Below are positions 35,266 to 46,800 of a DNA stretch of 64,000 nt, piece after piece. Where the stretch lies: contig NC_085133.1 of NCBI RefSeq assembly GCF_030269925.1, positions 2,190,001 to 2,254,000 on the forward strand. Reading direction: 5' to 3'. Below the pieces are notes generated by a model. The model searched no databases and was not told the DNA's origin. It saw only the letters and a program-made list of their open reading frames with translations. The position numbers were made by a program, and so were the translations under genes. Each line of letters opens with the position of its first letter. The first letter of the stretch is position 1. The stretch comes from Bombyx mori. Taxonomy: Eukaryota > Arthropoda > Insecta > Lepidoptera > Bombycidae.

Positions 35266-38200
35266 GTAAGTTCAAAGGCAGTTCATTTAAATAATCTTTA
35301 TAATTTGCCCCTAATGAAGGCAAATCCTGTCAAGACAAGTTGTAGCTACATATGTGAGATTTATCGTCAAAAGTTCCACATGAACGGCCTCGAAAAAATA
35401 TTGGCATGACCAAAGATGCTGAGTATTTTTCTGGAGTCTGGATTTGGCATTCAGTTTCATTACCCACGGAGAAAAGGAAGCACAGTTTGCAACGTCTACG
35501 TACGTGTGTAGAAATGATATATGTACAATCGGTAACCCTACTCGTCGAACTCGGCAAAAGTTGGACGTGCAACCTAACCCATGCATCAGACCGCTGAGAT
35601 ACTCGCCGGATCTTCTCAGCGGGTCGCGATTCTGATCCGGTAGTAGATTCATTCGCGAAGCAGTTGCTCTTGAGTTGTTAGGTTAGAGGAGGCGCTCGGG
35701 CAGCTGTTAGCTAATCCCACCCCTCCTGGCTGAGCCTTTGTTCGCCCACCTGTCCTGGTGAAACTGGAAAGGCCTCTAGGCCAGCAGTAATCCTTCAACC
35801 ATAAAAAAATATATGTACGAAGTTGGCAAATCTTGGAGACTTGTCGCTTTCACTAGGATAATTATGAATGAAATTATTATTTTCAGTATCGGCAGCGCCC
35901 AACACTCGTCTCGTGGGCGGTGAGCACACCACCATAGAGCAGTTTCCGTACATCGTCGCCCTGGTGTACTATTACCCCAGGCCTGCCATCAGAGTACAAA
36001 GATGCGTAGGTTCGTTGATCTCATCTTGGCACGTAGTGACTTCAGGCTATTGTTTCACGTGAGTAAATCATTAACTTTTTTGTAGCCTTCTATCATATCT
36101 ATTTTACTGGTGGTAGGACCTCTTGTGAGTCCGCCCGCGTAGGTACCACCACCCTGCCTATTTCTGCCGTGAAGCAGTATTGCGTTTCGGTTTGAAGAGT
36201 GGAGTAGCTGTTGTAACTATACTTGCGCCCTTAGAACTTATATCTCCAGGTGGGTGGCGCATTTACATTGTAGATTTCTATGGGCTCCAGTATCCATTTA
36301 ACACCAGGTGGGCTATGAGCTCGTCCACCCACATAAGCAATAAAAAATATAAAAAAATATATCTGTAAGATGCATGTCATACTGAAATTGTATACGTTAT
36401 GCCCAAATGTACCTACATACCCAAGTTTCAGTGGCTAACATATGCGGTGCTATCGATAAAGATTGTGTAGGTACGTGATGAATGTAGATAGGCCCGATCC
36501 AGATCAAGGAACTCATGAGCTAAACTTATAACGTAACTCCTAAGTTAGAGCCTAAATTGGACTACACAAAACCGCGATACTGACACGAATTATTTTTGTG
36601 TCCCATTACGTTTAGGGTAATGATTTGTGTTGATAGCTTTTTGGGATTTTTTGCAGTGGCGCTATCCTTGATAATATGGAGATCCGAGCTGGCTCTACCA
36701 ACGCCTTATCCGGTGGTACCGTGGTCCGTGTAGGACAGGTGACCAAGTACCCTGGGTACGTTGAAGAGCCAAAGTCTGGTGATCTTGCCGTGATCCGCTT
36801 GGCTACGGCCCTGGGCATCAGCAACACGGTCAACGTGCTCTTCCTTCCTCCTCAAAACACTTTTATCCCCGATGGCACTTCTCTTACCACCGTTAGCTGG
36901 GGTTTTGAATACGTGAGTACTCAAAACTTTTAATGTGTTCAGTTAAAATGGCTTACATGAGCAAACCTGGTAATGATTCACCAAATGTTGAGCGATTATT
37001 AGGGCTCATAGCTGATGTTTATTGGAATCTATACCTTGAGTTTATTCAGTGAAACTTATAGTATTAAAAACGACAAACTAAAAAATTACAATTCAATTAC
37101 ATTTTTGGTGTTTGGTGTTTACAAAAAAACAAAAATTTTGGATTAAGCCACATAAAGGTATCATCACTTTATTACTTCATCACGAAAGTGCAGGCGTCAT
37201 AATAGCAGAAAAAATGAAGCAAAGCTTTTCAATTTTTATGAAACTTTACTTATTATTGAATCCACAATATAGTTTCTTTTATTTCTATTTTAAGAGATAT
37301 GTTTTTTGAACTCTTATTTTTCAAAAAGTCGTAACGTGAAAACCCTAGACGGACATCGGTTATTAGAGGAAACATCTGTTTCACATCACGCGTTAGATAA
37401 ATATGTGCTTTAAAAAACTCAAAACGAACATATTTCTAATAGATAATACTAGTGAACATAATTACAACTTCATGTATTATTGCTTCTTTGCTTCGTTGTC
37501 TGGTGCTTAAGTGACGCTGACTGCTGCACCACACGCTCATTCTGGAAGATGGGAAGGGCTCCGTGTCCCCAGCAATTCCTCCATCCCAAAACAAATTGTA
37601 CCACAAGGCATGGATTCGTTTCTCACACGGATTCAGTGTCTCTGTTAAAGATTTTAATAATCATTTTACGGCTGCATTTACCTGTTCTTATCTAATGTTT
37701 TTTTCGATACCCCATAACCTAGGAGGAACTTTTAAGTCAGGGAAGCCCGATGTAGAAAATACTATTATAATGTCAAAAACATCTCTCTCTCTTCGATCGG
37801 TCCCTCATTGCTGAGGATCGTGACTCCGTCCGATTTCGTCAACCAACTGTCTCCATCGATCCCGCCCTGCAGCACGGTGGAGTGCGTCGCTGATAGGTAT
37901 CCCCAGTTCCTCCGCTAAAAAAATAGTCGTGATTAAATCTGCCAGACTGACACAGACTCCTTCTGAATTCTAGGATGTTTTCGATCACGACCATATTTTT
38001 AATTATTATAAATTGTGAGTCACTTGAAATATTTTAAAAGTAACAATTCAATATTCAACTTTTAGGTAGGTGGCCCACAGCTGGAGACCCTGAAAACCAT
38101 CACCCAAAGAAAGATCAACATTGAGCGATGCAAAGCCATTTACAGTGGTTCTACTAAAGTCGACATTTCTGACCGTAAGTCGAACAGAATATTTTGGAAA

Positions 38201-39324
38201 CAGATTATTTATTGGCAAACACAATATGGACTTGATAGAAATACACTTTAATTTTTCAAGACTTGACCAAACTTGACCAAACTCGTGCTTGTGGTTACGC
38301 TTACGACATTTATAACTTCTATGAATATAAGAAGTAATTTTGTTCAGATTTTTGAGTGAAACTTCTTTAGGCTCGTTGAGAGTCAAATTTAACTCGCAAC
38401 AGATTCGTTACGGCTTGAGAGAAAAGATACAATTTAGGAAGAGCGAGAGGGAGAAAACAGACAGAGCGTCTCGCGAATCACTCGACCGTGGAGGGAGGAA
38501 AAGGACAAGGCGAACTATATAAGTGTTCGATTAGTGATTTTTACTTTCATTTTTATCACTAACCCACAAAATAACAAAACGAAATACACTATCGATAACG
38601 CTTATCGAAAACAATAATGCGCGTCACTATGCCCGCCCGTCCGTAGGCTCGTGAGTGGAAGAGAGAGCGAAATATTCGCTTCACCGCTCCGATTATTTAT
38701 GACCCAAACTGCACGGACAAAATAATTCTACCATAGGTCGTTCCTCTTATACCCAGCATTCCCTATTACAAGAGTAATTTGATTTATGGATGAAACTTAA
38801 AGGAAACCACAATACTGCACACCGCAAAAGAATTTTCACTTCTTTCACGTGTACCAAGTCGCACGCGCACCATTTTTTGATTATTTAAATAAATCGTCAT
38901 TTAGGGGTTCATGCATTAGGCAACATAATATTATCCGACGTTTGGTAGTCGGGTAAGCTATTTATAGCGTAATATTACGGGTTTTGTTTATTCATGAGGA
39001 TTCAATGAGCCGGAACTAAAACTTGCTATTCACATCAAAAACGTCTTTATAAATTTTGAACTATTTATTTATTGACTAAACTTCAATCTAGGCGTGATCT
39101 GCGCCAACGAGGTCGGCCGCAGCACTTGCTTCGGCGACTCCGGAGCGCCCATGGTCATCGGCCAAGTTCTAGTCGGCACTGCTTCCTACCACGAGGGCTG
39201 CGGTGACGACGACCACCCCGATGTCTTCACCAGAATCGACACCTATACCAACTGGATCATGCAGGTGGCTACCGCGCCTGGAAGGAGTGGCTCCGAAGCG
39301 AAGATAGCACCTGTACAATTTTAA
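35220..39324 (+). CDS. Serine protease homologue, chymotrypsin (S1) fold, catalytic His replaced; 5 exons
   Basis: Join 35220-35265, 35887-36058, 36657-36912, 38066-38174, 39092-39324. The phases agree at every junction and give 271 residues plus TAA. Residues 1-17 form a signal peptide (MASKVLYLMLAFVAA). A short propeptide ends in Arg before LVGG, the usual zymogen cleavage site. The S1 fold is clear: six cysteines pair as in chymotrypsin (42-58, 168-182, 191-220), Asp102 sits in GDLAVIRL, Ser195 in CFGDSGAP, and the C-terminal helix reads PDVFTRIDTYTNWI. The canonical TAAHC is TSGYC here, so His57 is Tyr and normal catalysis is unlikely. Residue 189 is Ser, as in chymotrypsin or elastase types. 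All splice sites are GT-AG and no frame is broken, which argues for a functional gene rather than a pseudogene. A TATA box lies 55 bp upstream of the ATG. Known insect S1 homologues act as cofactors or binding proteins; a role here is inference. Confidence 0.9.
35555..35808 (+). repeat. LINE-like 3' end, family C, in protease homologue intron 1
   Basis: GTTGGACGTGCAACCTAACC, then TCGCCGGATCTTCTCAGCGG to TCCTTCAACCATAAAAAAAT. Confidence 0.6.
35887..36058 (+). CDS. Serine protease homologue exon 2 (activation site, mutated His57 box)
   Basis: Acceptor TTTTCAG, donor GTGAGT, phase 1 in and phase 2 out. Encodes NTR-LVGG, the Cys42 strand (RCVGSLISS) and the WHVVTSGYCF segment. In that segment the active-site His is Tyr (codon TAT). 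Confidence 0.9.
36105..36350 (+). repeat. Bm1-type SINE, 3' half, in the protease homologue intron 2
   Basis: ACTGGTGGTAGGACCTCTTG to AAGCAATAAAAAATA. It is 47 bp past the exon 2 donor. Confidence 0.88.
36657..36912 (+). CDS. Serine protease homologue exon 3 (Asp102 region)
   Basis: Acceptor TTTTTTGCAG, donor GTGAGT. Encodes the MEIRAGS strand and SGDLAVIRLA, which holds the conserved catalytic Asp, up to SWGFEY. Ends in phase 0. Confidence 0.9.
36913..38065 (+). other. Protease homologue intron 3
   Basis: AT-rich intron with the CTCT-tailed LINE-like end at 37786-37915 and no other coding signal. Confidence 0.7.
37786..37915 (-). repeat. LINE-like 3' end with CTCT tail, in protease homologue intron 3
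   Basis: CTCTCTCTCTTCGATCGGTC, then GCTGAGGATCGTGACTCCGT and GGTGGAGTGCGTCGC. Confidence 0.5.
38066..38174 (+). CDS. Serine protease homologue exon 4
   Basis: Acceptor CTTTTAG, donor GTAAGT, phase 0 in and phase 1 out. Encodes the GGPQ segment and INIERCKAIY, where Cys168 is the first partner of the 168-182 disulphide. Confidence 0.88.
38175..39091 (+). other. Protease homologue intron 4
   Basis: Contains dispersed repeat E and, just before it, a purine-rich stretch (GAGAGGGAGAAAACAGACAG) with ACTATATAAGTGTTCG. That could be the TATA of an inserted element, but this is not shown. Confidence 0.6.
38740..38878. repeat. Dispersed repeat E, copy 1, in protease homologue intron 4
   Basis: AGCATTCCCTATTACAAGAG to ACCAAGTCGCACGCGCACCA. 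It matches 53655-53768. Confidence 0.7.
39092..39324 (+). CDS. Serine protease homologue exon 5 (Ser195 box, C-terminus)
   Basis: Acceptor TCAATCTAG. Encodes VICANE, STCFGDSGAPMV with an intact nucleophile Ser, the Cys220 loop, PDVFTRI, and a short tail ending in PVQF and TAA. Confidence 0.92.
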
Positions 39325-39758
39325 CTTAATTTTAGACGATTTTATCATTTTAAAGCAAGTTCTCTAAGAACTCCCAATCATTAAATCAACAGACCAGAAG
39401 AGGCTTATAATACACATATAATGGAAAAGTATATTTCTTTAAAATAGTAATGTGGGATTAGCTCAAAGTAAATTACCATTTTTTTGGAAAAGTAACAAAA
39501 TTTAATATGTTAACACGCATCGTAAAATATTCACACTCCTAATATTACTTGCTCAGTGCTCATAATGCCCGATCGCCATCTTAATCTTCTCCCTTCCGTC
39601 CCTTTCTTCCTCATACATTCATCCCTCTCACTTTAAATGTTCCGTTTCTCACAGTAATGCATAATTGAATGATATCTTTAAGTACCTACGTCGCCACTTA
39701 CCGATTAATAGGCCAACAACTCATTGCTGTTTTGACTGATGACGTCACTAGTAAAATT

Positions 39759-39768
39759 AATAAATAAA
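39759..39768 (+). terminator. Candidate poly(A) signals of the serine protease homologue
   Basis: Two overlapping AATAAA hexamers lie about 435 nt after the stop codon. A further AATAAA near 39862 is an alternative. The choice cannot be settled without transcript data. Confidence 0.4.
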
Positions 39769-40550
39769 TTAGGTTTAAGTTCATAAGTCTGATCATTTGT
39801 GTGCCTTTATTTGTGTATATTTTTATTTGTGTACCAAAAAATCTTAACTCAGATTTATCAAAATAAATTTATTTGTTAAGTACATAAGTACTTGTTGTAT
39901 TTATTTTTTTGTGAATAAAACTGCCTTTCCGAATAAACTTATTTATTGAGAGGTTTTAATTATACATTATCATGACTAATATACATAAAATGTGACATTA
40001 AAGAAATAATAAAAAAAAAATACAAAATCATTAAGAAATATTTCGCAAAAGCTACATTAATTACATGGACACTTTATCAACATACAAGGGACATAGAAAC
40101 CTAAAAAGTAAAATAAAAGGTATTCAGTCTTAAATAAACAAATGGAATCGAATTTCATGTCATTATATTTTAACAATTTAATTATGATACCTTAAGACAT
40201 TTAAAAAAAATATAGTTCTTAAAAATCTAATTTAATGCATAAAATAAAGAGTGAAAAAAAAATTTTTTTTCGTGCTGATATTAATTGAGCTTCATCTTTG
40301 GATACATTTCCATTTTAAATATTAAAATATATTTATTTTTGTTTTTTACAAAATCTGACGAGGCAAGACGACGGTTACAAAAGGCACTTGGTAAATTGCT
40401 TATAGTTAATAACATTTATGGTATAATAATCAATAACATTTTTATATGATGTACATATATGTATTAATAATATATTTTATCTGGTAAGACTTTTTAGACG
40501 GCAAGCTACCTTACGGATTTGTATGAATCTCTATGAAATTCGTTCAGACC

Positions 40551-40848
40551 AGTGTTTCTCAAACTTTTCTCCGTTACTGTAGACGTTACCCTTAATAAAA
40601 CTTTTCATTAATGAATGGCCCTCCCCTGATACCTAAAAATGCGTCTCGTTTCTATCGGTCGGTCGGCTTCTATTAAGTTATTAGTTTTAAGCTTCATTGG
40701 AATGTAGACATAATACATTTTAATAATGTATTTATAAGTCAACTGTTTTAACTTCTTGGTATTTCCGCTATTACCAATATACATTTCACGTGTCCCCAAT
40801 GAGACCCCGACCACTGGGGTTCGCGTACCCCAGGTTGGGTATCGCTGG
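40551..40848. mobile_element. Probable hAT-type MITE, second family
   Basis: The left end CAGTGTTTCTCAAACTTTTC and right end CAGGTTGGGTATCGCTG resemble degraded hAT termini. The internal CTCCCCTGATACC and ACCCCAGGTTGGG are typical of such elements. I could not fix a clear TSD. Confidence 0.4.
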
Positions 40849-42306
40849 AATGTGTGGGTCTTCGTATAAATTCAGACTATTGGCGCTCACGGGTTTGATA
40901 TTATACCGTTATATGTTCAAAATGTCAACGTATTGATAAATAAAATCATGCATTTATTTTTTCCTGCAACATACAAATTATTCAACACTCCTACATTCTA
41001 TTTGCCATCTGAAGATGTTGTCTGCGAATATTATCTCATTAGCCATACAAAATATTGATTTATCGTATGGATTGATTAATTGTTCGAAGATTTCGCTCTT
41101 ATTTTTTGCTCGAATTGGATAGGGCGTCCATAATTTTCATGGAAATTCTGAAAATTTCGTGTGACCACACCTGTGTGATTGTGTAACTACTACAACCTAA
41201 TTTAATTACAAAAATCTGTTAGTTTGTATATTTCGTTCCCCCATCTTATAGTATACGTAAGCAGTACTTTAATATAATTAAAGTTGCTTTTGAATTGACA
41301 CTCCTTTGAAAAATTTGTACCGCAGACTACACAAAGTTAAAAATAAAGAGAGTTATGATCACTATGGTGTGTATAAGTATTATTTTGTTGCAGAATTAAT
41401 TTGTCCACTTTTAGTTTTTCTAGAATGGGTGGGTATCCGTCTGGTAATTCTGTTTTTAGTCCTGCACTATCATACCGATAGCAGAGTTGATTTTGTAATG
41501 AAGGCTCTGAATTTTTAGGTTTAATTAAACTTCATTATATGTTTAATATCAGGTAAAAGTACTTCAAAAATGTAGTTTTAACGTTTTAATTTTTTTAACA
41601 TTTTAAATTCATGATGGGTCAAAATTTTAATTCGAAATTACTTGTAAATGTAATGGCTATATACATACATATAGTAGTCTTCACTTTTATATAACAATGT
41701 TTATATCTCACTATGATAATAAACTTCAACATCTTATTGTTTTTTAGAAGACATTTATTCAAATAAAAAAAAATATGTATATATCTATGTTTCGTCACAC
41801 AACAGTGTAATATTTAGGTAATTACTTTACAAAAAGTGCATTAAATAAACTATAAAATTTTACACTTTTTTTTAATGATTTTTTATTATTATTACTAAAT
41901 GAAATAATTCCATTACAAGTCTCAAGTCGACTTCGGTTTGTGTATTTCAGATTAGCAAAAATTTCCTCATTTTTTTTCTCCCCTATAATCTGTACTTTAA
42001 TTATATTAACTAACATTTCCACTATTCACTCATTCTACGATAAGAATTATTTAAAAAAAAATTTTTTTTGTTTATATTCATTAACTAAGTTTATTTTTAA
42101 TTTAGTATCAAAATATCCTCTGAATTCGGTGGTCTAACTAAATATTTCACCTTACAAACTATTAAGTTTCCGCTTTGTTATTATTTTTTATTTAGGTCAT
42201 ATCGCTTTTGGTTCTGACCGTAAACCGCTATGCGACTTTAGTTACTGTATCAGTACATTTGTCGTACTAATCAAAACCCTACTAAGATTTTTTTGTTTCC
42301 ACTATA
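40849..42306. other. Intergenic between the protease homologue and Magi
   Basis: Very AT-rich. Frames of 60-70 codons at 41306 and 41940 have no motif. No gene seen. Confidence 0.45.
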
Positions 42307-42690
42307 ACAACGTCGTCGTGGCCTAAATGATAAGACGCCTGGTGCGTTCGCATCGAACGATGCGACTGTGCCGGGGTTCGAATCCCACTGGCCTTTATTT
42401 TTTTCTCTAATTATTCTATTATGTACTCAAATCGCGTTCATTGGATAATTTTCACGATGGAAGATCAACATCGCGTAACGATGACCTAAAAAAATTTTAA
42501 ATTACCGCAATGGAAGACGTACTGTGACCCGGACAAGTGTGTACGCTCCAATTTGGAGGGCGGGACGGGTGTTTTGCAATTTATCCTCATGTCCCAGGCT
42601 GGGTGACGACATCCACGTATTGTTGTCCATGGGCTCCGGCAACCACTTCACACCAGTCGGGCCGTGAACTCGTTCATCCGTATACACATA
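42307..42690 (+). repeat. Bm1-type SINE, old full-length copy
   Basis: The tRNA-like head is recognisable (GTCGTGGCCTAAATGATAAG, GGGGTTCGAATCCCA). The body is heavily diverged (GGGCTCCGGCAACCACTTCA). Confidence 0.65.
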
Positions 42691-43241
42691 GAATTTAAAG
42701 AAATCTACAATTTTATTATTGAGTATAACGAATTATAATTTCCAAAGCGTAGTACTAAGACACGTTTAAGTCACCAGTCACCAAAACACATTTAAATTAA
42801 TTTATTACAAAGCTCTCCTCGTTGATCCATGTCCGATGCTTTACTGCGGTCCATGGACATCACTACACGTGATGAATGCCACTATTACGTGAAGTTATGG
42901 CAGCGCCAAGAAGGATACTCCTTTTATTTTCCATTATTTACAACTATTACATTATTATTATGCTAACCATTTTTTTGTTTATAATTATTCAACGTGTGTT
43001 TGTATTTGAAGAATAAATTTTACCTACTGACTTACCTATTGATAACAATGATTTCGAATTCAAATTATTATTAATCTTTATTTCTTAATAAATTGTAAAT
43101 CCATTTCTAATCTAAAAAAATATCTATATATTACTTCGTAATATTAAAGTTAAAAACGAAGAAAAAGAGCAACAATACGTAATGCTTTTTTTTTTTTTCA
43201 AAGGACGGGTCGTTTACTGTACTCGGAAGAAATCGATAGTT

Positions 43242-43247
43242 TTTATT
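43242..43247 (-). terminator. Candidate Magi poly(A) signal
   Basis: AATAAA on the minus strand, about 460 nt after the stop codon. A second copy is at 43077-43082. The interval between stop and signal holds no repeat I recognise and is the likely 3' UTR. Confidence 0.35.
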
Positions 43248-43707
43248 AGCACTAATTATTATCTACGCAGCTGCCGCAGGGTTAAAGCTGTTTTTCAATT
43301 CGTTTTATAAAACTAGCCACCGAGCTTATCCGTTTGCAAAGTTTGCTCACGAATCCTCACGCTCGATTCTAGAACGTCTAATAAATATAGACTGAAGATA
43401 AATAATTTCATTTAGCCGAAGACTTCACTTCTCTGTCACAGTCGTTTTTATCTATAGTCGTATTTTTAATTAGACGAATCCAACTGACAGTAGCTAATGT
43501 CACTTATTTCTACAGCTTATTTCATCAAAAACTGACAACACAGTAAACGTCAATTTACTTCGTCTAATAAAAAATGCGACGATAATAACATCGTAGATTG
43601 GATATCACTATCCCGAGCGTATTTATCGAAAGTTAAAGTATCGATATTTTTTTTATCGACTGTGGACAGCACTAGTATGTGCCTTCGAAGCTCCAGTAGA
43701 GCCTTCG

Positions 43708-43889
43708 TCAGTCGAGCCTGGTCTCCGGCGGCAGCACGGTGAGCGTGACGGTGGTGCCGGAGCGCTTGATGAGCGCCACCACCTCGGGGTGGGAGAGGTT
43801 GCGGACGGGCGCGTGGTTGATGGCCACGATGGTGTCCCCCACGTGCAGCAGCCCGCAGCGCGCCGCCGGAGAGTTCGGGATTAGTTGAC
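43708..43889 (-). CDS. Magi: Magi last exon (second half of the last PDZ, C-terminus)
   Basis: Encodes GQLIPNSPAARCGLLHVGD, the INHAPV turn, helix 2 and TVTLTVLPPETRLD, then TGA. The RCGxLxVGD motif is characteristic of MAGI PDZ domains. Confidence 0.9.
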
Positions 43890-46800
43890 CTGGAAACGAT
43901 CATGTTTTGATGTTCCATTAAAATATCTATATATTAATACGTGAAGCAAAAACTTTGTAACCCTTTTTACGAAAATTGCGCTTACGGAGGAGTATGAAAT
44001 TTTTCACACTTATAGAGAATATAGAGAAGAAGTGCACAATGCTAATATTTCCTTAAAATAATGCATAAAAGATACATTACATCAATAAAGAAAACATTAC
44101 ATACACTACATGTCGTAGTTTTGTAGGTTTGTAGTCGTCGTGGTCTAAAGGATAAGACGTCCGGTGCATTCTTGTTGAAGCGATGCACCGGTGTTCGAAT
44201 CCCGCAGGCGAGTACCAATTTTTCTAATGAAACACGTACTCAACAAATCTTCACGACTGACTTCCACGGTGAAGGAATAACATCGTGTAATAAAAATCAA
44301 AATCGGCAAAATTGAAATTTGCGTAATTATTGGGGGTGGGACATCTTGTGGGGGACCACTAGTAGTAAATAAAATTTTATCTATGGAATAGAAGGCGGCC
44401 ATCTTGTTTCCTCATACTGAAATTGTATTTCGAGGATCTTAAATTGGAATAATTTATTTGACGAATAAAATTAAAATTGGAAATTGAACTATAATTAATT
44501 GAAATTATAAACTTGAAGATTATTATTGTTCTATTCTCAAAGACTATTATACATTTTTAATCGCAGTTTTCGCCAAGACTGCAATATAGATAAATAATAT
44601 TAAAGACAAACAATACAAATCTATTCTCAGATTGACCACAACTTTAATAATAAATAAAAGGATATATGTATGTACCTATATGCGTGGATGTGTATCAAAT
44701 ACATGGTAGTGTGTGTAATGTTTTTTTATTGATTTCATGTATTTGATATGCATAATTTAAAAAAAAATAGCATTCTGCATTTCTTCTCTATATTCTCTAT
44801 AAGTGTAGGAAATTTCATACTCCACCGTCCACAAAAAGAGGTACTCCACGTATTATTAATATTTATAGGTCGGAGAAACCGCATTATTATCACCATCGTC
44901 CGACATCATACGAGCGAATAGGGTGGTGAAAAGAAATATTGTGTATACAAAACACGTTTTTTGTCTTATGCTGGAACCACACTGCGTTATGCGCTATTCG
45001 TTAAGTGACTACGCCGTATTTGCCAAAATGTTGGTTATGCGCGCCAACAACAATCATGCCATCCACACTTCGAACTTGTACGCTGAATTATGCCAAATAA
45101 GGCAAATATGTGTGTTGTTTGCGTGGAGCGATGGACATGTTGAGAGTTGCCGCAATTTATTATTTCCTAAATGCTTCTTACCAGTACTTGTTGTACAAGC
45201 ACAAAGTTACTACAAGACCGAAAAGAAAACGCTGGTGGATGATTGCAAGTCTTAAGACACGTCGATACACGACCGCCGCAAGCGAGCGAATGATTCACCA
45301 AAGTGTGGGCAGTCGATGCGCATATTCGCCTTATTCGTGTCCTTTGAAGTGTGTCAAAAAACCGACAAGTCGACGGATACGCGTATTAGCTATTCGTCCT
45401 TATGTGTTATGCGTACGAATAAAGCGAATATTGGCGAATATACTCTCCACACTTCACTGTATGCGCGTGAATAGCCCGCATAACGAATAGCGAATAGCGC
45501 AGTGTGGTTCCGGCATTAGACCAATTCAGAAAATTAAATATTCTCTTGACGTTAGCAAACCAAAACGAATGACAGTTCTTAGGACGGAGGTACCGCTCTT
45601 CTGAAGAAGGCTGGTTGGTAAGTGACGTCTACGCGTCTCTATTGGCTAGGCTCTGTCGTAGCACGAAGTTAGCCAAGATCCGACGACACCGCGATCGTGC
45701 TGCCATCTCTCGGGAATCGTACCGCGTTTCGTTTTGCTACGAAACTAATGACCGTCTCCGATGTGTCGCACGTACCTATGGTGCTCGTGGCCTTGTTGGT
45801 CGACGATATGACGACGAACCCGAAGCCCTCGCCGTCGCTGCGCGTCACCGTGACGTCATAGGGCACGCCGGCCCAGCTGGCGGGCGTGGCGTCGTACTGC
45901 ACGCCTCCGTACCTGCGCACACACCAACAATTAATAAGCGGGTGGTAGGACGTCTTCTGAGTCCGTACGGGTAGGTACCACATCATCATCATCATCATCC
46001 GCCTTTATCTGCCCACTGCTGGACATAGGCCTTCCCCAATGCCTTCCACATAAAGCGGTCCTCCGCCTTCTGTATTCAACGACTTCCCGCCGTGCGCACT
46101 ATGTCGTCAGTCCACCTGGTTGGAGGACGCCCCACGCTCCTTGTACCCATCCGTGGCCTCCATTGGAGGACTTTCCTCCCCCACCTAGCGTCGCTGGCTC
46201 GACAGATGTGACCGGCCCATTGCCACTTCAGCCTGCTAACTCTAAGTACAATTTAATTATAATACCATTAACTTTAGGTACCACCACCCTGTCTATTTCT
46301 GTCGTGAAGCAGTAATGCGTTTGAAGGGTGGGATGGCTGTTGTTCTGTAAAAACCGAGACTCATGTCTCTAGGTTAGTAGGGACATTTACATTGTGGATG
46401 TCTATAGGGGAGATTGTATCTATTTTAATCGATATTTAGAGATAGATGATTCTATATTCGTAACACTATAACGGAGTACTTTAAAGTAAGCTGATACATG
46501 GTACAGGGTACAATATTTGTATTGTAATATGATCAATGGATATTGTTTGCTATAGTACTACAAATAAAGCAGACAGTTAGGTGTTTGATAAAAAGAAAAA
46601 TGTTTGGACTATATTTAGAAAATAATATCAGGTATAGTCAGCAAAAAAATCAGAAAATTTTCAAGATAAAAACTAATAGATTTCGTCTTATCTAATCTTA
46701 CAAGAAACAGTAAATAACTAAAATGTTAATTAGCTTACTAGAAACACGGAACATTATTTTAGTTATTTGATTTTGGGCTCCACACAAACTTACAATTATA

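Noticed and set aside
42307..42400. A clean tRNA-like segment
   Set aside because: It continues into a decayed SINE body to about 42690, so it is an old SINE copy.
44136..44210. A tRNA gene at the SINE head
   Set aside because: The same head occurs in many SINE copies, always followed by the same body.
44923..45255. 110-codon frame as a host gene
   Set aside because: It lies mostly within the Harbinger-like MITE, crosses its left inverted repeat and shows no host-gene features.
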